Assembly (NCBI GenBank): GCA_016209885.1
Contig: JACQVF010000060.1
Span: 1 to 64,000 of the forward strand
Origin: Gemmatimonadota bacterium
Lineage (GTDB): Bacteria > Gemmatimonadota > Gemmatimonadetes > Longimicrobiales > Gaopeijiaceae
Length of the DNA: 64,000 nucleotides
Direction: 5' to 3'
Shown here one piece after another: positions 52,611 through 62,073 of the stretch (its first letter is position 1; the number at the start of each line of letters is the position of its first letter). The notes beneath the pieces were generated by a model. It was not told the origin of the DNA, searched no databases, and saw only the letters and a program-made list of their open reading frames with translations. Made by a program: the position numbers and the translations under genes.

Positions 52611-53807
52611 TCACCCCTGGACGGCCACCCCGTCCGCCTCCAGCCGCCGGACCTTGTCTTCGGCGAAGCCCAGCTCCCGCAGCAGCTCGCGAGTGTGCTC
52701 CCCCATGCGGGGCGGCGCCCGGCGGACGCCCGGCCGCTCCCCGTCCCGCAGGAGCGGGAGCGCGACGCAGCGGTAGTCGGCGATCCGCTCGTGCGGCGCT
52801 GACAGGATCACGCCCAGCGCGGCGGCCTGCGGATCGGCCGCTACCTGATCGACCCGCAGAATCGGCGCACACGGTACGCCGGCAGCCCGGAGCTTCTCCA
52901 GGAGCCCGGCGGTGCTCTCCCGGCGCGTCGCCACGGCGAGCCGCTCGCTCAGCTCATCGCGATTCCGAACGCGCCCCGGGTTGTCGGCGAAGCGCGGATC
53001 GGCCCGCAGATCCCGCAGATCGAGGGCGTCGCACATCCGCCGGTACAGGCCATCCGTGGCCGCCCCGATCATGACCTCGCCGTCCGAGGTCGGAAACGCG
53101 CCGTACGGCGCGATCATTGCGAGGCCCGTACCCTGCGGCCCCGGAACCTCGCCGGTGGCCAGATAGCCGATGAGCTGGTAGGACATCCACATGAGCGCGC
53201 TCTCGAAGAGCGACGTCACCACGTGGCTACCCTGCCCCGTACGCTCCCGCTCACGCAGTGCCGCCAGGATGCCGACCACCGCCCACAGCGCCGTGCCCAT
53301 GTCCACAATGGACGTGCCCACGCGCACGGGCCCATGCCCCGGAAGCCCCGTGACGGACATGAGGCCGCTGTGCGCCTGCATGAGCGGATCGTAGCCCGGG
53401 AGCTCCTTGAGCGGGCCCACGGTCCCGTAGGCCGTCACCGAGCAGTACACGAGTCGCGAGTTGAGACGACGCACGTCTTCGTACCCCAGGCCCAGGGACT
53501 CGATGACGCCCGCCCGGAACGACTGGACCATCACGTCCGCCCGGGCCACGAGACGGCGGGCGACCTCGAGGCCTGCCGGGTCCTTCAGGTTCAGCGCGAT
53601 ACTCCGCTTGTTGCGGTTCGCGGCGAGGAAGACCGCGCCATCCTCGCCCCAGAAGGGCGGGCCCCAGGCCCGCGCCGAGTCGCCCGCCCCCGGGCGCTCG
53701 ACCTTCACGACCTCCGCGCCCAGGTCCGCCAGAATCTGCGTGCAGAACGGGCCCGCCAGACTCTCCGAGAAATCCGCGACGAGGAGCCCCGCCAGCGCAT
53801 CCGCCAT
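52611..53807 (-). CDS. Class III (CaiB/BaiF) CoA-transferase
   Basis: This 398-residue family III CoA-transferase moves CoA between carboxylic acids. Motifs are VADFSESLAGPFCTQILADLGAEVVKVERPGAGD (N-terminal), NRNKRSIALNLKDPAG, and ELPGYDPLMQAHSGLMSVTG with the catalytic Asp. The substrate is unknown. Of two adjacent ATG codons, 53807 is preferred because GGAGG lies 6 nt before it. The HmuY-like gene follows after 1 bp and the cupin gene lies 119 bp upstream. Confidence 0.9.
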   Translation of the reverse strand: MADALAGLLVADFSESLAGPFCTQILADLGAEVVKVERPGAGDSARAWGPPFWGEDGAVFLAANRNKRSIALNLKDPAGLEVARRLVARADVMVQSFRAGVIESLGLGYEDVRRLNSRLVYCSVTAYGTVGPLKELPGYDPLMQAHSGLMSVTGLPGHGPVRVGTSIVDMGTALWAVVGILAALRERERTGQGSHVVTSLFESALMWMSYQLIGYLATGEVPGPQGTGLAMIAPYGAFPTSDGEVMIGAATDGLYRRMCDALDLRDLRADPRFADNPGRVRNRDELSERLAVATRRESTAGLLEKLRAAGVPCAPILRVDQVAADPQAAALGVILSAPHERIADYRCVALPLLRDGERPGVRRAPPRMGEHTRELLRELGFAEDKVRRLEADGVAVQG

Positions 53808-53926
53808 CCCCATCCTCCAGTTCGTTCGCCGCGCAATCCACGGTCGGGTCCAGCCACACGCCATTCCTCGACGTGGCCCGTACCACCCAAGCCCGGACCA
53901 CGATGCCCGGACGCGGCGACCGGCCG

Positions 53927-54304
53927 TCATCCGCGGCGCAGGTACGCGTCTGTCTTGTCCAACCAGTCCTGGCGAGGTGGGCAGAAGATGTCCACGTCGA
54001 GGGTATCCTCCAGCGCCACCGCCTCGTGGGGCACGTCCGACGGGAGATGCAGCACCTCACCGGCACGGACCACCATATCGCGTCCCCGGTCCTCACCCAG
54101 GTAAAAGTGGAGGGCGCCTTCCAGGACGTACGTGAGCTGCTCGTTCTCGTGGTGGTGCAGCGGGACCACGCACCCTTTCTGCAGGTACACGTGCGCGATC
54201 ATCATGCGCTCTCCCGTGATGATCCGCCGCTCGAGCTTGTCGGTCAGCCGCTCCTTGGGGAGCTCGTCCCAGCGGTACAGCCGCACATCCGTGGATCCGG
54301 ACAC
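53927..54304 (-). CDS. Cupin-domain protein
   Basis: This 125-residue single cupin has the metal motif VPLHHHENEQLTYVLEGALHFYLG and the second motif VLHLPSDVPHEAVALEDTLDVDIF. Such proteins act as small dioxygenases, isomerases or ligand sensors, and the substrate cannot be read here. A GTG start follows AAGGAGGTGATCC, a nearly full complement of the 16S rRNA 3' end, so translation should be strong. Confidence 0.85.
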   Translation of the reverse strand: MSGSTDVRLYRWDELPKERLTDKLERRIITGERMMIAHVYLQKGCVVPLHHHENEQLTYVLEGALHFYLGEDRGRDMVVRAGEVLHLPSDVPHEAVALEDTLDVDIFCPPRQDWLDKTDAYLRRG

Positions 54305-54407
54305 GGATCACCTCCTTCGTTCGTGACGTTGTCCTCGTGGAGTTCCAGTTCGCGACCACCGGCCGCCGTGTGGCGCTTGAGCCGGCGCGAACCGCCCATC
54401 AGGCCCA

Positions 54408-54836
54408 TCACGAGACCAGCCGCGCTTCCAGGCTGATGTCGACCGCGGCCAGGGCGCGGGACACGGGACAGCCCCGCTTCGCTTCCTCTGCGTGTTGCAG
54501 GAAGGTATCCCGATCTATGCCCGGAACCTCCGCATCCGTCTTGAGGTCGATCCGCGCGATCTCGAATCCGCTCTCGCCCTTCTCCAGGTGAACGCGCGCC
54601 GCGGTGTGAACGCGCTTCGGCGTGAACCCGGCGCTCGCCAGCCGGTGGGAGAGCGCCATGGAGTAGCAGCCGGCGTGGGCCGCCGCGATGAGCTCCTCCG
54701 GGTTCGTTCCGGATCCCTCCTCGAAGCGGGACGCGAAGGAGTACGCCCCTTCGAACGCGCCGCCCCCGAACATCATGCGACCCCTGCCCTCCTTGAGTGA
54801 GCCCTCCCAGACCGCTTCCGATGTGCGTACCGGCAT
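54408..54836 (-). CDS. OsmC-family peroxiredoxin
   Basis: OsmC/Ohr proteins reduce organic hydroperoxides with two cysteines. Here the 142 residues include TNPEELIAAAHAGCYSMALSHRL (first Cys) and AEEAKRGCPVSRAL (second Cys), with MPVRTSEAVWEGSLKEGRGRM at the start. The pattern is OsmC rather than Ohr. The ATG at 54836 follows a GGAGGAG ribosome-binding site. The longer open frame upstream is not conserved. Confidence 0.9.
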   Translation of the reverse strand: MPVRTSEAVWEGSLKEGRGRMMFGGGAFEGAYSFASRFEEGSGTNPEELIAAAHAGCYSMALSHRLASAGFTPKRVHTAARVHLEKGESGFEIARIDLKTDAEVPGIDRDTFLQHAEEAKRGCPVSRALAAVDISLEARLVS

Positions 54837-55195
54837 CGTCTCCTCCTCGAGTCCATCGATGCGATGGATGGGCAGAGCCCTGCGATGCTGTTCACAAGGC
54901 CCTATGAGCTCCATGATGCGCCCGCGGCCGGCGCCGCGGCCAGGGAGTATGGCCGCACGGGGCGGGCGCCACAAGGGGACCGGTTTCCGGCGGGCGAGCG
55001 CCGCTGAACTCCTCACGCGAGGAGCAGGAACGAGAGCCTCGCCCGGGGGGCACCGGGGCGCGGCGGCTCCCCGTCTCCCCGTCTCCTCCGGCCCGCCGCT
55101 CCAGCACTTGACCGTTCGCGCCGCCTCGGGCAGTATTGATCGAATTCACGAATGAAACGCGCGACTTCGCCCGCTCAGACCGCCTCGCCGGCACC
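54837..55195. other. Divergent intergenic region, no gene seen
   Basis: About 360 bp between the osmC-type gene (minus) and the broken ABC ATPase gene (plus). Open frames here are GC-driven shadows. No repeat, tRNA or clear promoter was identified. Confidence 0.4.
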
Positions 55196-55950
55196 ATGCC
55201 GGTCCGCGCGATGCAGCCGGAGCCGACCATCCTCAGAGCCCGCGCGCTCACGAAGAGCTTCGCCCGCGTTGTCGCGCTGAACGCGGTCTCCCTCGAGTTC
55301 CGCCGGGGCGAATTCTTCTGCCTCCTGGGTCCGTCGGGGTGCGGGAAGACCACGCTGCTCCGCCTCGTCGCGGGTCTCGACGAGCCTACCTCAGGGGACA
55401 TCGAGCTGGAAGGCCGGTCGCCCCTTCCCCTCCCGCCCGAGCGGCGTCCCGTGAACATGGTCTTCCAGCAGTATGCGCTCTTCCCCCACATGACCGTGTT
55501 CGAGAACGTGGCGTTCGGGCTCACGGTGAAGAAGCTGCGCCGTGATGTGGTGCGGCAGCACGTGGACGAGTCGCTGAGCCTCGTGCGCCTCGAGGGGCAC
55601 GGCGAGCGCTATCTGCGCCAGCTCTCGGGGGGCAGCAGCAGCGGACAACGCGGGCGCGGGCACTGGTCAACCGGCCGAGTGTGCTCCTACTCGACGAGCC
55701 GCTGGCCGCACTGGATGAGAAGCTGCGGGCGGCCATGCAGCGCGAGCTCAAGCAGATCCAGCGCGAGCTCGGGATCACGTTCATCCACGTGACCCACACC
55801 CAGGACGAGGCGCTCACCCTGGGCGACCGGCTGGCGGTCATGAACGCGGGACAGGTGGTCCAGCTCGGCACGCCAAAGCACGTCTACGAGCGACCCGCGA
55901 ATCGGTTCGCCGCCGAGTTTCTCGGATCCTCCAACGTGATCCGCGGCTAG
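55196..55950 (+). pseudogene. ABC transporter ATPase (PotA-like), frameshifted and without TOBE domain
   Basis: The first frame gives LTKSFARVVALNAVSLEF, Walker A LLGPSGCGKTTLLRLVAGLDEP and VFQQYALFPHMTVFENVAFGL, then breaks at LRQLSGG. The second frame continues with [15 protein letters not shown] (Walker B), [21 protein letters not shown] (switch His) and [13 protein letters not shown], where it ends. Adding one G to the run of six G at 55627-55632 restores LSGGQQQR and joins the two parts. The product would still lack the C-terminal TOBE domain (about 90 residues). No permease or binding-protein gene is nearby. It may be decay or a base-call error. A start at 55211 is also possible. Confidence 0.8.
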
Positions 55951-56083
55951 CCGGCACCGGGCCGGCCGGGCTGGATCGCGGGGGAACATGGGTTTGTGCT
56001 GTGTGTGGCCGGGCCGATTCTGGGACGCGATTGCCGTGGGTGAGTCGTTCGCGATCGCAGCGATTTTGAAGGGAAGACCCCAC

Positions 56084-56389
56084 GTGAAGGCATGGCGAGC
56101 ACGCATCACGGCGCCGGACGGCACTGCGCTCACAGTCGTGTGCACCAAGCACCCGGTTGGCGAGCGGCGCCTCAAGGTCGAGACGTTCGCGGACGCGGAC
56201 GCCGCGGGTCCCCCGCCTTCTCTCCGCGACCTCGCCCGCACCCTCCACGGCGCGTACTGTGAGAAGCTCCGGGATGTCGAGGCCGTGCTGCGCTGGAAGG
56301 GCGTGAGCACGGCAGGTGTGCAATGGGAGGAAGTTGAGCTCCCCGAGGAGGGCAACGAGGCTGCTCCGGGGCGGGCGGCCGGGGCCTAG
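56084..56389 (+). CDS. Small protein of unknown function
   Basis: A GTG at 56084 (VKAWRARITAPDGTALTVVCTK), about 9 nt after AGGGA, opens 101 residues. It has a beta-rich front and a helical middle (SLRDLARTLHGAYCEKLRDVEAVLRWKG), then an acidic end (VQWEEVELPEEGNE). No membrane helix, and no family recognised. An in-frame ATG at 55988 would add 32 residues that look non-coding. It is followed by the frameshifted membrane-protein gene 30 bp away. Confidence 0.5.
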   Translation: MKAWRARITAPDGTALTVVCTKHPVGERRLKVETFADADAAGPPPSLRDLARTLHGAYCEKLRDVEAVLRWKGVSTAGVQWEEVELPEEGNEAAPGRAAGA

Positions 56390-56418
56390 CCACTCACGCC
56401 CGACCGGAACGAATCGTC

Positions 56419-56833
56419 ATGGAGACGCACGGCCACGCCAGCCACTTGGAACGCACGCGCAAAGAGGCGGCGACGGAACCACCAGGCACACAGCGCGCCG
56501 TCGCGCGCGGAACGCGCCTCCTCGTCCGGGTCCTTCGCCTGCTCGCGCAGGAAGGCCATTACTACAACTACTGGACCTTCGTGCACCTGGCCTCGGGAGG
56601 TCCTCCTCGGCCTGGGGCTCGACGCGCTGAGCATCCCCACCCTCGCGGCATCGCTGGCCGCCGTCGCCGTGCTCCTCGGCTGGGAGGTCATCGAGCCGCC
56701 GCTCTACCGCCGCTTCGGGAGGCACTTCCCCTACGGGCTCGGGAAGGGAAGCCGCTTCCCGGAGACCCGCACGAATCAAATCATCGACGTCCTGGCCGGG
56801 ATCGCCGGGTTCCTCGGGGTCTACCTGTTCTAA
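56419..56833 (+). pseudogene. Small membrane protein, frameshifted
   Basis: Two frames join into one plausible protein. The first ends EGHYYNYWTFVHLASG. The second, one base out of step, reads VLLGLGLDALSIPTLAASLA, then a helix ending WEVIEPPLYRRFG, then DVLAGIAGFLGVYLF and a TAA at 56831. The joint is at about 56598-56600, where GGGAGGTCC has one base too many for GGGAGTCC. Joined, the product would be about 138 residues with three hydrophobic helices. No family recognised. Real disruption and a base-call error cannot be told apart here. Confidence 0.6.
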
Positions 56834-56913
56834 GGCGGCCACGACCCCACGGGCGGTGTACAGCGCCACGCGGTCGGCGGCCGGCACGCGCGACCCGATC
56901 CCGGCCCCCGCGA

Positions 56914-59900
56914 TCAGCCTCTGGCGCCGAGGTAGGCCTGCACGGCGGGCGGGATCGGCCGGCGGATGAGAGCTTGCTCCACGCTGCGTTCCGCGGCGTC
57001 ATGTTCGTGCATCACTGGTTCCAGGCGCACGACCCTGCCGCTTACGAGTGCGGCCACGGGAACGCCATCGCGGTAGACGACCCGGTTCGTGGCCAGCGCC
57101 GGAACGCGCTCCCCCGGCGTGACGATGCCAGTGAGGTTCAGCGGGTCCGCGGCGCTGATACCCACCGGCCGCCCGGTCGGCTCCTCCTTGCGCACGGCGC
57201 GCAGCGGGCCCACCGCCTCCGGGAGCGCAAACTGCTCGCCGGAGAAACCCGCCACGAAACGCCCGCCGCGCACGTCGCCCCGCGCTTCCAGCCGCCTGTA
57301 GACGAGGAGCAGATCGCGCCACGGCACCGGGTTCGGCTCCCGCGCCAGGAGCCGGCGGAACACCACGCCATAGCGCCGGAGCAGGACCCACGCGTACGTC
57401 TCGACCGCCTGCGGATCCGCATGCCCACCGCGCCGGCCACGCTCGGAGGCAGGCGCCGACCGTAGGAGAAGCGACCAACGGCCCCCGGCCTCGAGCCCGA
57501 ACGCCACGGTTCTTCCGCGGCGCCGCCCGCCGGGCGGCGGCCTGCGGCGACTGGACGGAGTGAGCAGAGCGCGCAGGCCGCCGAACCCGTCGGCGGTGGC
57601 GAGCCCGAGCGCCACGAGCTCGCCGAGCGCCTCCTCGACCTGCGTGGCCAGGCGACCTGTCGCTGCCACGAGATCTTCGAAGAAGGAGGCGCCCCGGGAC
57701 TCGATGGCAGCCAGCACCTCACCCGCGTGGGTGCTCAGGTGGAGGTCCGATCGAGCACCGGCGAGGGAGAGCCACGCGTCCGTGTGGCCGCGCAGGAAGA
57801 ACGCGAGCGGGCTCGAGCGCAGGGGCCCGGACGTCCAGCCGCCCGGCGAGCTCGCCGCCGGCCGCGACAGGCGACCCCACGCGAGACGGCCGGTGAGGCA
57901 GAGGATGTCGAGCAGCTCAGGTTCATACTCCTCGCAGCGTGCGGGGAGGATGTCGCTTTCCCAGGCGGCGCCCGGCAACTCGAAGCCGTCCAGCAGCGCG
58001 ACGACCGCGGCGAGGCCCTCCACGCCCGCGGCTCGCTGCTCCGGCAGAGCCCGTTGCCAACCGAAGAGGAAGCGCATGAAGTCCGCCGCCGTGACGGGCT
58101 CAATCTCGGCGCGCAGCCGGTTCAGCGTGTACCGGTGGATGCGCGCCAGCAGCCGGCGGTCGCACCATTCGCGCTCGGCCCTCACTCCAGGGGTGAATGA
58201 CCCGCGGAGCACCACACCCTGTCCCTCGAGGGCGAGGAGCGCCGCCTCGACTTCGAGCTCGCGCACGGCCAGGCTCGCCGCCACGGCTCGTCCCGTGGTG
58301 GGCCCCAGCACCTCGATGCGGCTGCGGACAAGCTCCCGGATCGCGTCCTCCCGCCCCGGCTGCGTCGCACCTTCTGACACCACCGGCTGGATCGGGGGAT
58401 CCGCCCACGCATCCGCGAAGACCGCGAGCACCTCGTGCAGGCGCTCCGCGGCTACCCAGAGGCAAGCGCTGCCGCCGTCACGACCGCCGTCACGACCGCC
58501 GTCACCCGGCCCACCGGGCTCCGGTGCGCGCGGCGAGGACTCGTGGGCCACCGTGATGCGTGTGGCCCGGCTAGCCGCGGCGAGCTCGTCCAACAAGGGC
58601 GCCCACGACTCCCCCGCGCGCCCCAGCCTACCCTCCGCTTCCGTGAGGAACCCCGTGGTCAGCAGCGCATCGTGGAGCTCGTCCGCGCTCTGGACCTCGG
58701 GCCACGCCTCGTCGCGCACCCGCTCGATCGCCTCCGGATCGAGGGCGCCCAGCTCCCGGGCCGATGACGGCTCGAAGGCACGGCGTGCATACACGGCCTG
58801 CGTACGTCGCTCCTCCAGGGGCGCGTCGTCCAGAAAGGCGTACGGCTTCGCATTCAGGATCTCGTGGCAGAGCGGTGAGGGCTCCGGCGTGTCCCGCGCC
58901 ACGCAGCGCACCTCGCCTCCGTGGATGCGACGAAGGACCGCAACAAGCCCATCCAGGTCCATCGCTTCCTGCAACCCGTCCCGCACGGTCTGCCGCACGA
59001 GCGGGTGATCCGGGACCTCGCGGTCGCCAGCGATGTTCTCCAGGCAGGCGGCCGCGTCCGGGAACACGGCGGCGAGGAGATCCTCCGCCTGCACGCGCTG
59101 AAGCTGGGGCGGCACCTTTCGTCCGCGCCGGCTCCGCGGCACCGCCAGCGACACGGTCGCGTTCCAGCGCCAGCGCGTCTGGAAGAGCGGCGCGTCCAGC
59201 AGCGCCTGCACCAGGATCTGCTCCACCGAGTCCGGGAGCAGGTAGCGGAACACGTCCTCGAGCGGGAAGGAGTGCTGCGGTCCCAGCGAGAGGACCACCC
59301 CCTCCTCTGTCGCCGCCGCCTGAAGCTCGAAGTTGAACCGCCGGCAGAAGCGCTTTCGCAGCGCCAGGCCCCAGGCGCGGTTCACGCGGCCGCCAAACGG
59401 GGCATGCAGCACGAGCTGCATCCCGCCCGACTCGTCGAAGAACCGCTCCAGTACGAGACTCTCCTGGGTCGGAACGACGCCGAGCAGCCGCCGGGTCTCG
59501 ACGAGGTAGTGGACGATCTGGAACGCGGCGTGCCGCGGCAGCCGCCGCTCGCCCACGAGCCATTCCACGGCGTCATCCGGCTCTGCAAGCTGCGCCTCCA
59601 CTTCGGCTCGCAAACGCGAGACGGCCCTGGAGAGCTCAGGGCTTCGTGCCGGCGCCTCGCCCAGCCAGAACGGGATGGTGGGCGGCTCGCCCCGAGCGTC
59701 CGCCACGCGAACGGTGCCCGGCTCGATCCTGAGGATCCGCCACGACGCGTTGCCGAGCTGGAAGATGTCGCCCAGCATGCTCTCGACGGCGAAGTCCTCG
59801 TTCAAGGAGCCCAGGTAGATCCCCTGGGGTTCCAGGACGGCCCGGTAGTCCGCATTGTCCGGGATCGCGCCCCCGGCCGTGATGGCGCTCATGCGCGCGC

Positions 59901-61359
59901 CCTTGCGGGCACGCAGCCGGTGGTTCACCGCGTCATGGTGCACGTAGGCGCCGCGCCGGCCTCGGCGCGTCGTGTATCCGCGGGCGACCATGCGCACGAC
60001 CTCGGCGAACGTCTCGCACCGCAGCTTCCGATAGGGGTAGGCGCGTCGGGCGAGTTCGTAGAGCGCGTTCTCGTCCCACTCCTCGCACGCGACCTCGGCG
60101 ACGATCTGCTGGGCCAACACGTCCAGCGGCTCCTCCTGAACGCGCACCCGGTCCAGCTCGCCGCGCCGGACCGCATCGACGAGCGCCGCGCACTCGACGA
60201 GCTCGTCGCGGGTGAGCGGGAAGAGCCGCCCCTTCGGCATGCCCCGCACAGTGTGGCCGGATCGGCCGACGCGCTGGAGGAACGTGGCGATGCGCCGCGG
60301 CGATCCCAACTGGCAAACCAGATCCACGGCGCCGATGTCGATGCCGAGCTCGAGGGACGCCGTGGCCACCAGCGCGCGCAGCTCACCCTGCTTGAGGCGT
60401 CGCTCCGCGTCGAGGCGCGTCTCCCTGGCCAGACTCCCGTGGTGGGCCGTGACCGCGTCGGCACCCAGGCGCTCGGCCAGGTCGCGGGCCACGCGCTCCG
60501 CAAGGCGGCGGGTATTCACGAAGACCAGGCTGGTATGATGCTCGCGGATGAGCCCCGCCAGCCGCTCGTACACCTCGCCCCACACTTCCGCCGACATGAC
60601 CGCTTCCAGCGGCGAGCCCGGAAGCTCGAGGTCCAGGTCGAGATCCCGGAGGTGGCCTTCATCCACGATGGCGCAGTCCGCCGTGCCGTCCGGAAGGGTG
60701 GCGTCTGCGCCCACCAGAAACCGCGCCACCTCCTCGATGGGTCGCTGCGTGGCCGAGAGCCCGATCCGTTGCAGCCGCCGTCCGGCCACGTGCTCGAGCC
60801 GCTCCAGGCTGAGAGCCAGGTGGGCGCCGCGCCGCGACTCGAGGACCGCGTGGATCTCGTCCACGATCACGGTCCGCACCGTGCGCAGCATCTCGCGGCT
60901 CTTCTCCGCCGTCAGGAGGAGGTAGAGCGACTCGGGTGTGGTCACCAGGATATGGGGCGGCTCGCGGAGCATCGCCTGGCGCTCCGAGGCCGGTGTGTCA
61001 CCCGTGCGCACCGCCGCCGTCACCTTCACGGGCGGAAGCCCCATCGCCTCCGCCACCGTCCGGATCTCGCGCCGCGGGTCGGCCAGGTTCAGATGGATGT
61101 CGGTGCTGAGCGCCTTGAGGGGAGACACGTAGACCACGCGGGTCTCCGCGGGAAGCCCGCGCTCGAGCCCTTCCCGCAGCAGCTCGTCCAGGGCGCTCAG
61201 GAAGGCGGCCAGCGTTTTCCCCGAGCCGGTGGGCGCGGCGATCAGCGTGGCGCGCCCCGAACGGATCGCCTCCCAGCCGCGCACCTGCGCGGGGGTCGGC
61301 GCCTCGAAGCGTTCCGCAAACCAGCGGGCGACGGCGGGATGGAAGCCGGAAAGTGACAT
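56914..61359 (-). CDS. lhr: ATP-dependent helicase Lhr (long form)
   Basis: Lhr is a very large superfamily 2 DNA/RNA helicase linked to repair. With the ATG at 61359 ([18 protein letters not shown]) the product has 1481 residues, the full long form. Motif I is [13 protein letters not shown] (about 42-54), motif II DEIHAV, motif [19 protein letters not shown] and motif [12 protein letters not shown]. The Lhr-core winged-helix parts and the long C-terminal domain ([28 protein letters not shown]) follow. A Gly/Asp-rich tract ([11 protein letters not shown]) is coded by a 12-bp tandem repeat near 58475-58505. Starts at 61368 or 61371 would add 3 or 4 residues. Confidence 0.95.
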   Translation of the reverse strand: MSLSGFHPAVARWFAERFEAPTPAQVRGWEAIRSGRATLIAAPTGSGKTLAAFLSALDELLREGLERGLPAETRVVYVSPLKALSTDIHLNLADPRREIRTVAEAMGLPPVKVTAAVRTGDTPASERQAMLREPPHILVTTPESLYLLLTAEKSREMLRTVRTVIVDEIHAVLESRRGAHLALSLERLEHVAGRRLQRIGLSATQRPIEEVARFLVGADATLPDGTADCAIVDEGHLRDLDLDLELPGSPLEAVMSAEVWGEVYERLAGLIREHHTSLVFVNTRRLAERVARDLAERLGADAVTAHHGSLARETRLDAERRLKQGELRALVATASLELGIDIGAVDLVCQLGSPRRIATFLQRVGRSGHTVRGMPKGRLFPLTRDELVECAALVDAVRRGELDRVRVQEEPLDVLAQQIVAEVACEEWDENALYELARRAYPYRKLRCETFAEVVRMVARGYTTRRGRRGAYVHHDAVNHRLRARKGARMSAITAGGAIPDNADYRAVLEPQGIYLGSLNEDFAVESMLGDIFQLGNASWRILRIEPGTVRVADARGEPPTIPFWLGEAPARSPELSRAVSRLRAEVEAQLAEPDDAVEWLVGERRLPRHAAFQIVHYLVETRRLLGVVPTQESLVLERFFDESGGMQLVLHAPFGGRVNRAWGLALRKRFCRRFNFELQAAATEEGVVLSLGPQHSFPLEDVFRYLLPDSVEQILVQALLDAPLFQTRWRWNATVSLAVPRSRRGRKVPPQLQRVQAEDLLAAVFPDAAACLENIAGDREVPDHPLVRQTVRDGLQEAMDLDGLVAVLRRIHGGEVRCVARDTPEPSPLCHEILNAKPYAFLDDAPLEERRTQAVYARRAFEPSSARELGALDPEAIERVRDEAWPEVQSADELHDALLTTGFLTEAEGRLGRAGESWAPLLDELAAASRATRITVAHESSPRAPEPGGPGDGGRDGGRDGGSACLWVAAERLHEVLAVFADAWADPPIQPVVSEGATQPGREDAIRELVRSRIEVLGPTTGRAVAASLAVRELEVEAALLALEGQGVVLRGSFTPGVRAEREWCDRRLLARIHRYTLNRLRAEIEPVTAADFMRFLFGWQRALPEQRAAGVEGLAAVVALLDGFELPGAAWESDILPARCEEYEPELLDILCLTGRLAWGRLSRPAASSPGGWTSGPLRSSPLAFFLRGHTDAWLSLAGARSDLHLSTHAGEVLAAIESRGASFFEDLVAATGRLATQVEEALGELVALGLATADGFGGLRALLTPSSRRRPPPGGRRRGRTVAFGLEAGGRWSLLLRSAPASERGRRGGHADPQAVETYAWVLLRRYGVVFRRLLAREPNPVPWRDLLLVYRRLEARGDVRGGRFVAGFSGEQFALPEAVGPLRAVRKEEPTGRPVGISAADPLNLTGIVTPGERVPALATNRVVYRDGVPVAALVSGRVVRLEPVMHEHDAAERSVEQALIRRPIPPAVQAYLGARG

Positions 61360-61454
61360 CGTCCGCATCAAGCTATGCGCGGGGCCGGACCGCGTCCACG
61401 CCTGCGGCGGGGGCGGTGGAGCGGCGGGGCTGCGGGCGACTTCGGCCGCGGCGC

Positions 61455-61889
61455 CTACCGCACCGCGCCCTGAATGTAGTCGCGGAGATACCGGTTCTCG
61501 GCCTCCACGCTCGTGCGGAGCGCGTTGACCACATCGCCGATGGAGAGAATACCGATCAGCCGTCCCTCTTCCAGCACGGGGAGATGTCGAATCCGGTTCC
61601 GGGTCATGATCTCCATCACGTACTGGAGGTCGTCCTCGGGCACGCCGATCACCAGGTCGGTGGTCATGGCGTCACGAACACGCGTGTTCGCGAGCCCGCC
61701 CGGATCCCGTGCCCCGAGGCGCAGCGCGTCCCGCTCGGTGAGAATCCCGGCGACATCATCGCCGTCCATCACAACCACGGAGCCGATGTTCCGCTCGACG
61801 AGGGTGCGCATGGCGGCGAGGACGGTCTGGTCCGGGGTGATCGTGACGACGTTATGGCCCTTGACACGGAGGACATCGCGGACCTTCAT
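61455..61889 (-). CDS. Two-CBS-domain protein
   Basis: The 144 residues are two CBS motifs making one Bateman module: [40 protein letters not shown] and [38 protein letters not shown]. Such modules bind adenine nucleotides and act as energy or redox sensors. Nothing else is fused, and the partner is unknown. The ATG at 61889 follows GGAGG by 8 nt. It may be co-transcribed from the side of the CPBP gene, 184 bp away. Confidence 0.9.
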   Translation of the reverse strand: MKVRDVLRVKGHNVVTITPDQTVLAAMRTLVERNIGSVVVMDGDDVAGILTERDALRLGARDPGGLANTRVRDAMTTDLVIGVPEDDLQYVMEIMTRNRIRHLPVLEEGRLIGILSIGDVVNALRTSVEAENRYLRDYIQGAVR

Positions 61890-62073
61890 CGCCCGACCCT
61901 CCTTTCCCATCTGGAGTGCATTCCGGGCGCACGGCAAAGCGGGCTCCCACACCTGGCAATCTGCGTCGGGCCGGCTCCGCCGTCCAGTCACGCGCCATCG
62001 GCCCATCGGCCCCAACCGCCCGGCCGTCGGCCGGTCCTCAGGTCGCGGCGAGGCTACGGGCGGCGGGGTGGCG

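Noticed and set aside
55621-55640. Programmed -1/+1 frameshift in the ABC ATPase G-run
   Set aside because: No downstream pseudoknot or function-based reason, and the family does not use frameshifting. Deletion or base-call error is simpler.
58470-58510. 12-bp tandem repeat in lhr as a CRISPR-like or regulatory array
   Set aside because: Three in-frame units coding for a Gly/Asp/Arg linker. No spacers, just a low-complexity protein tract.
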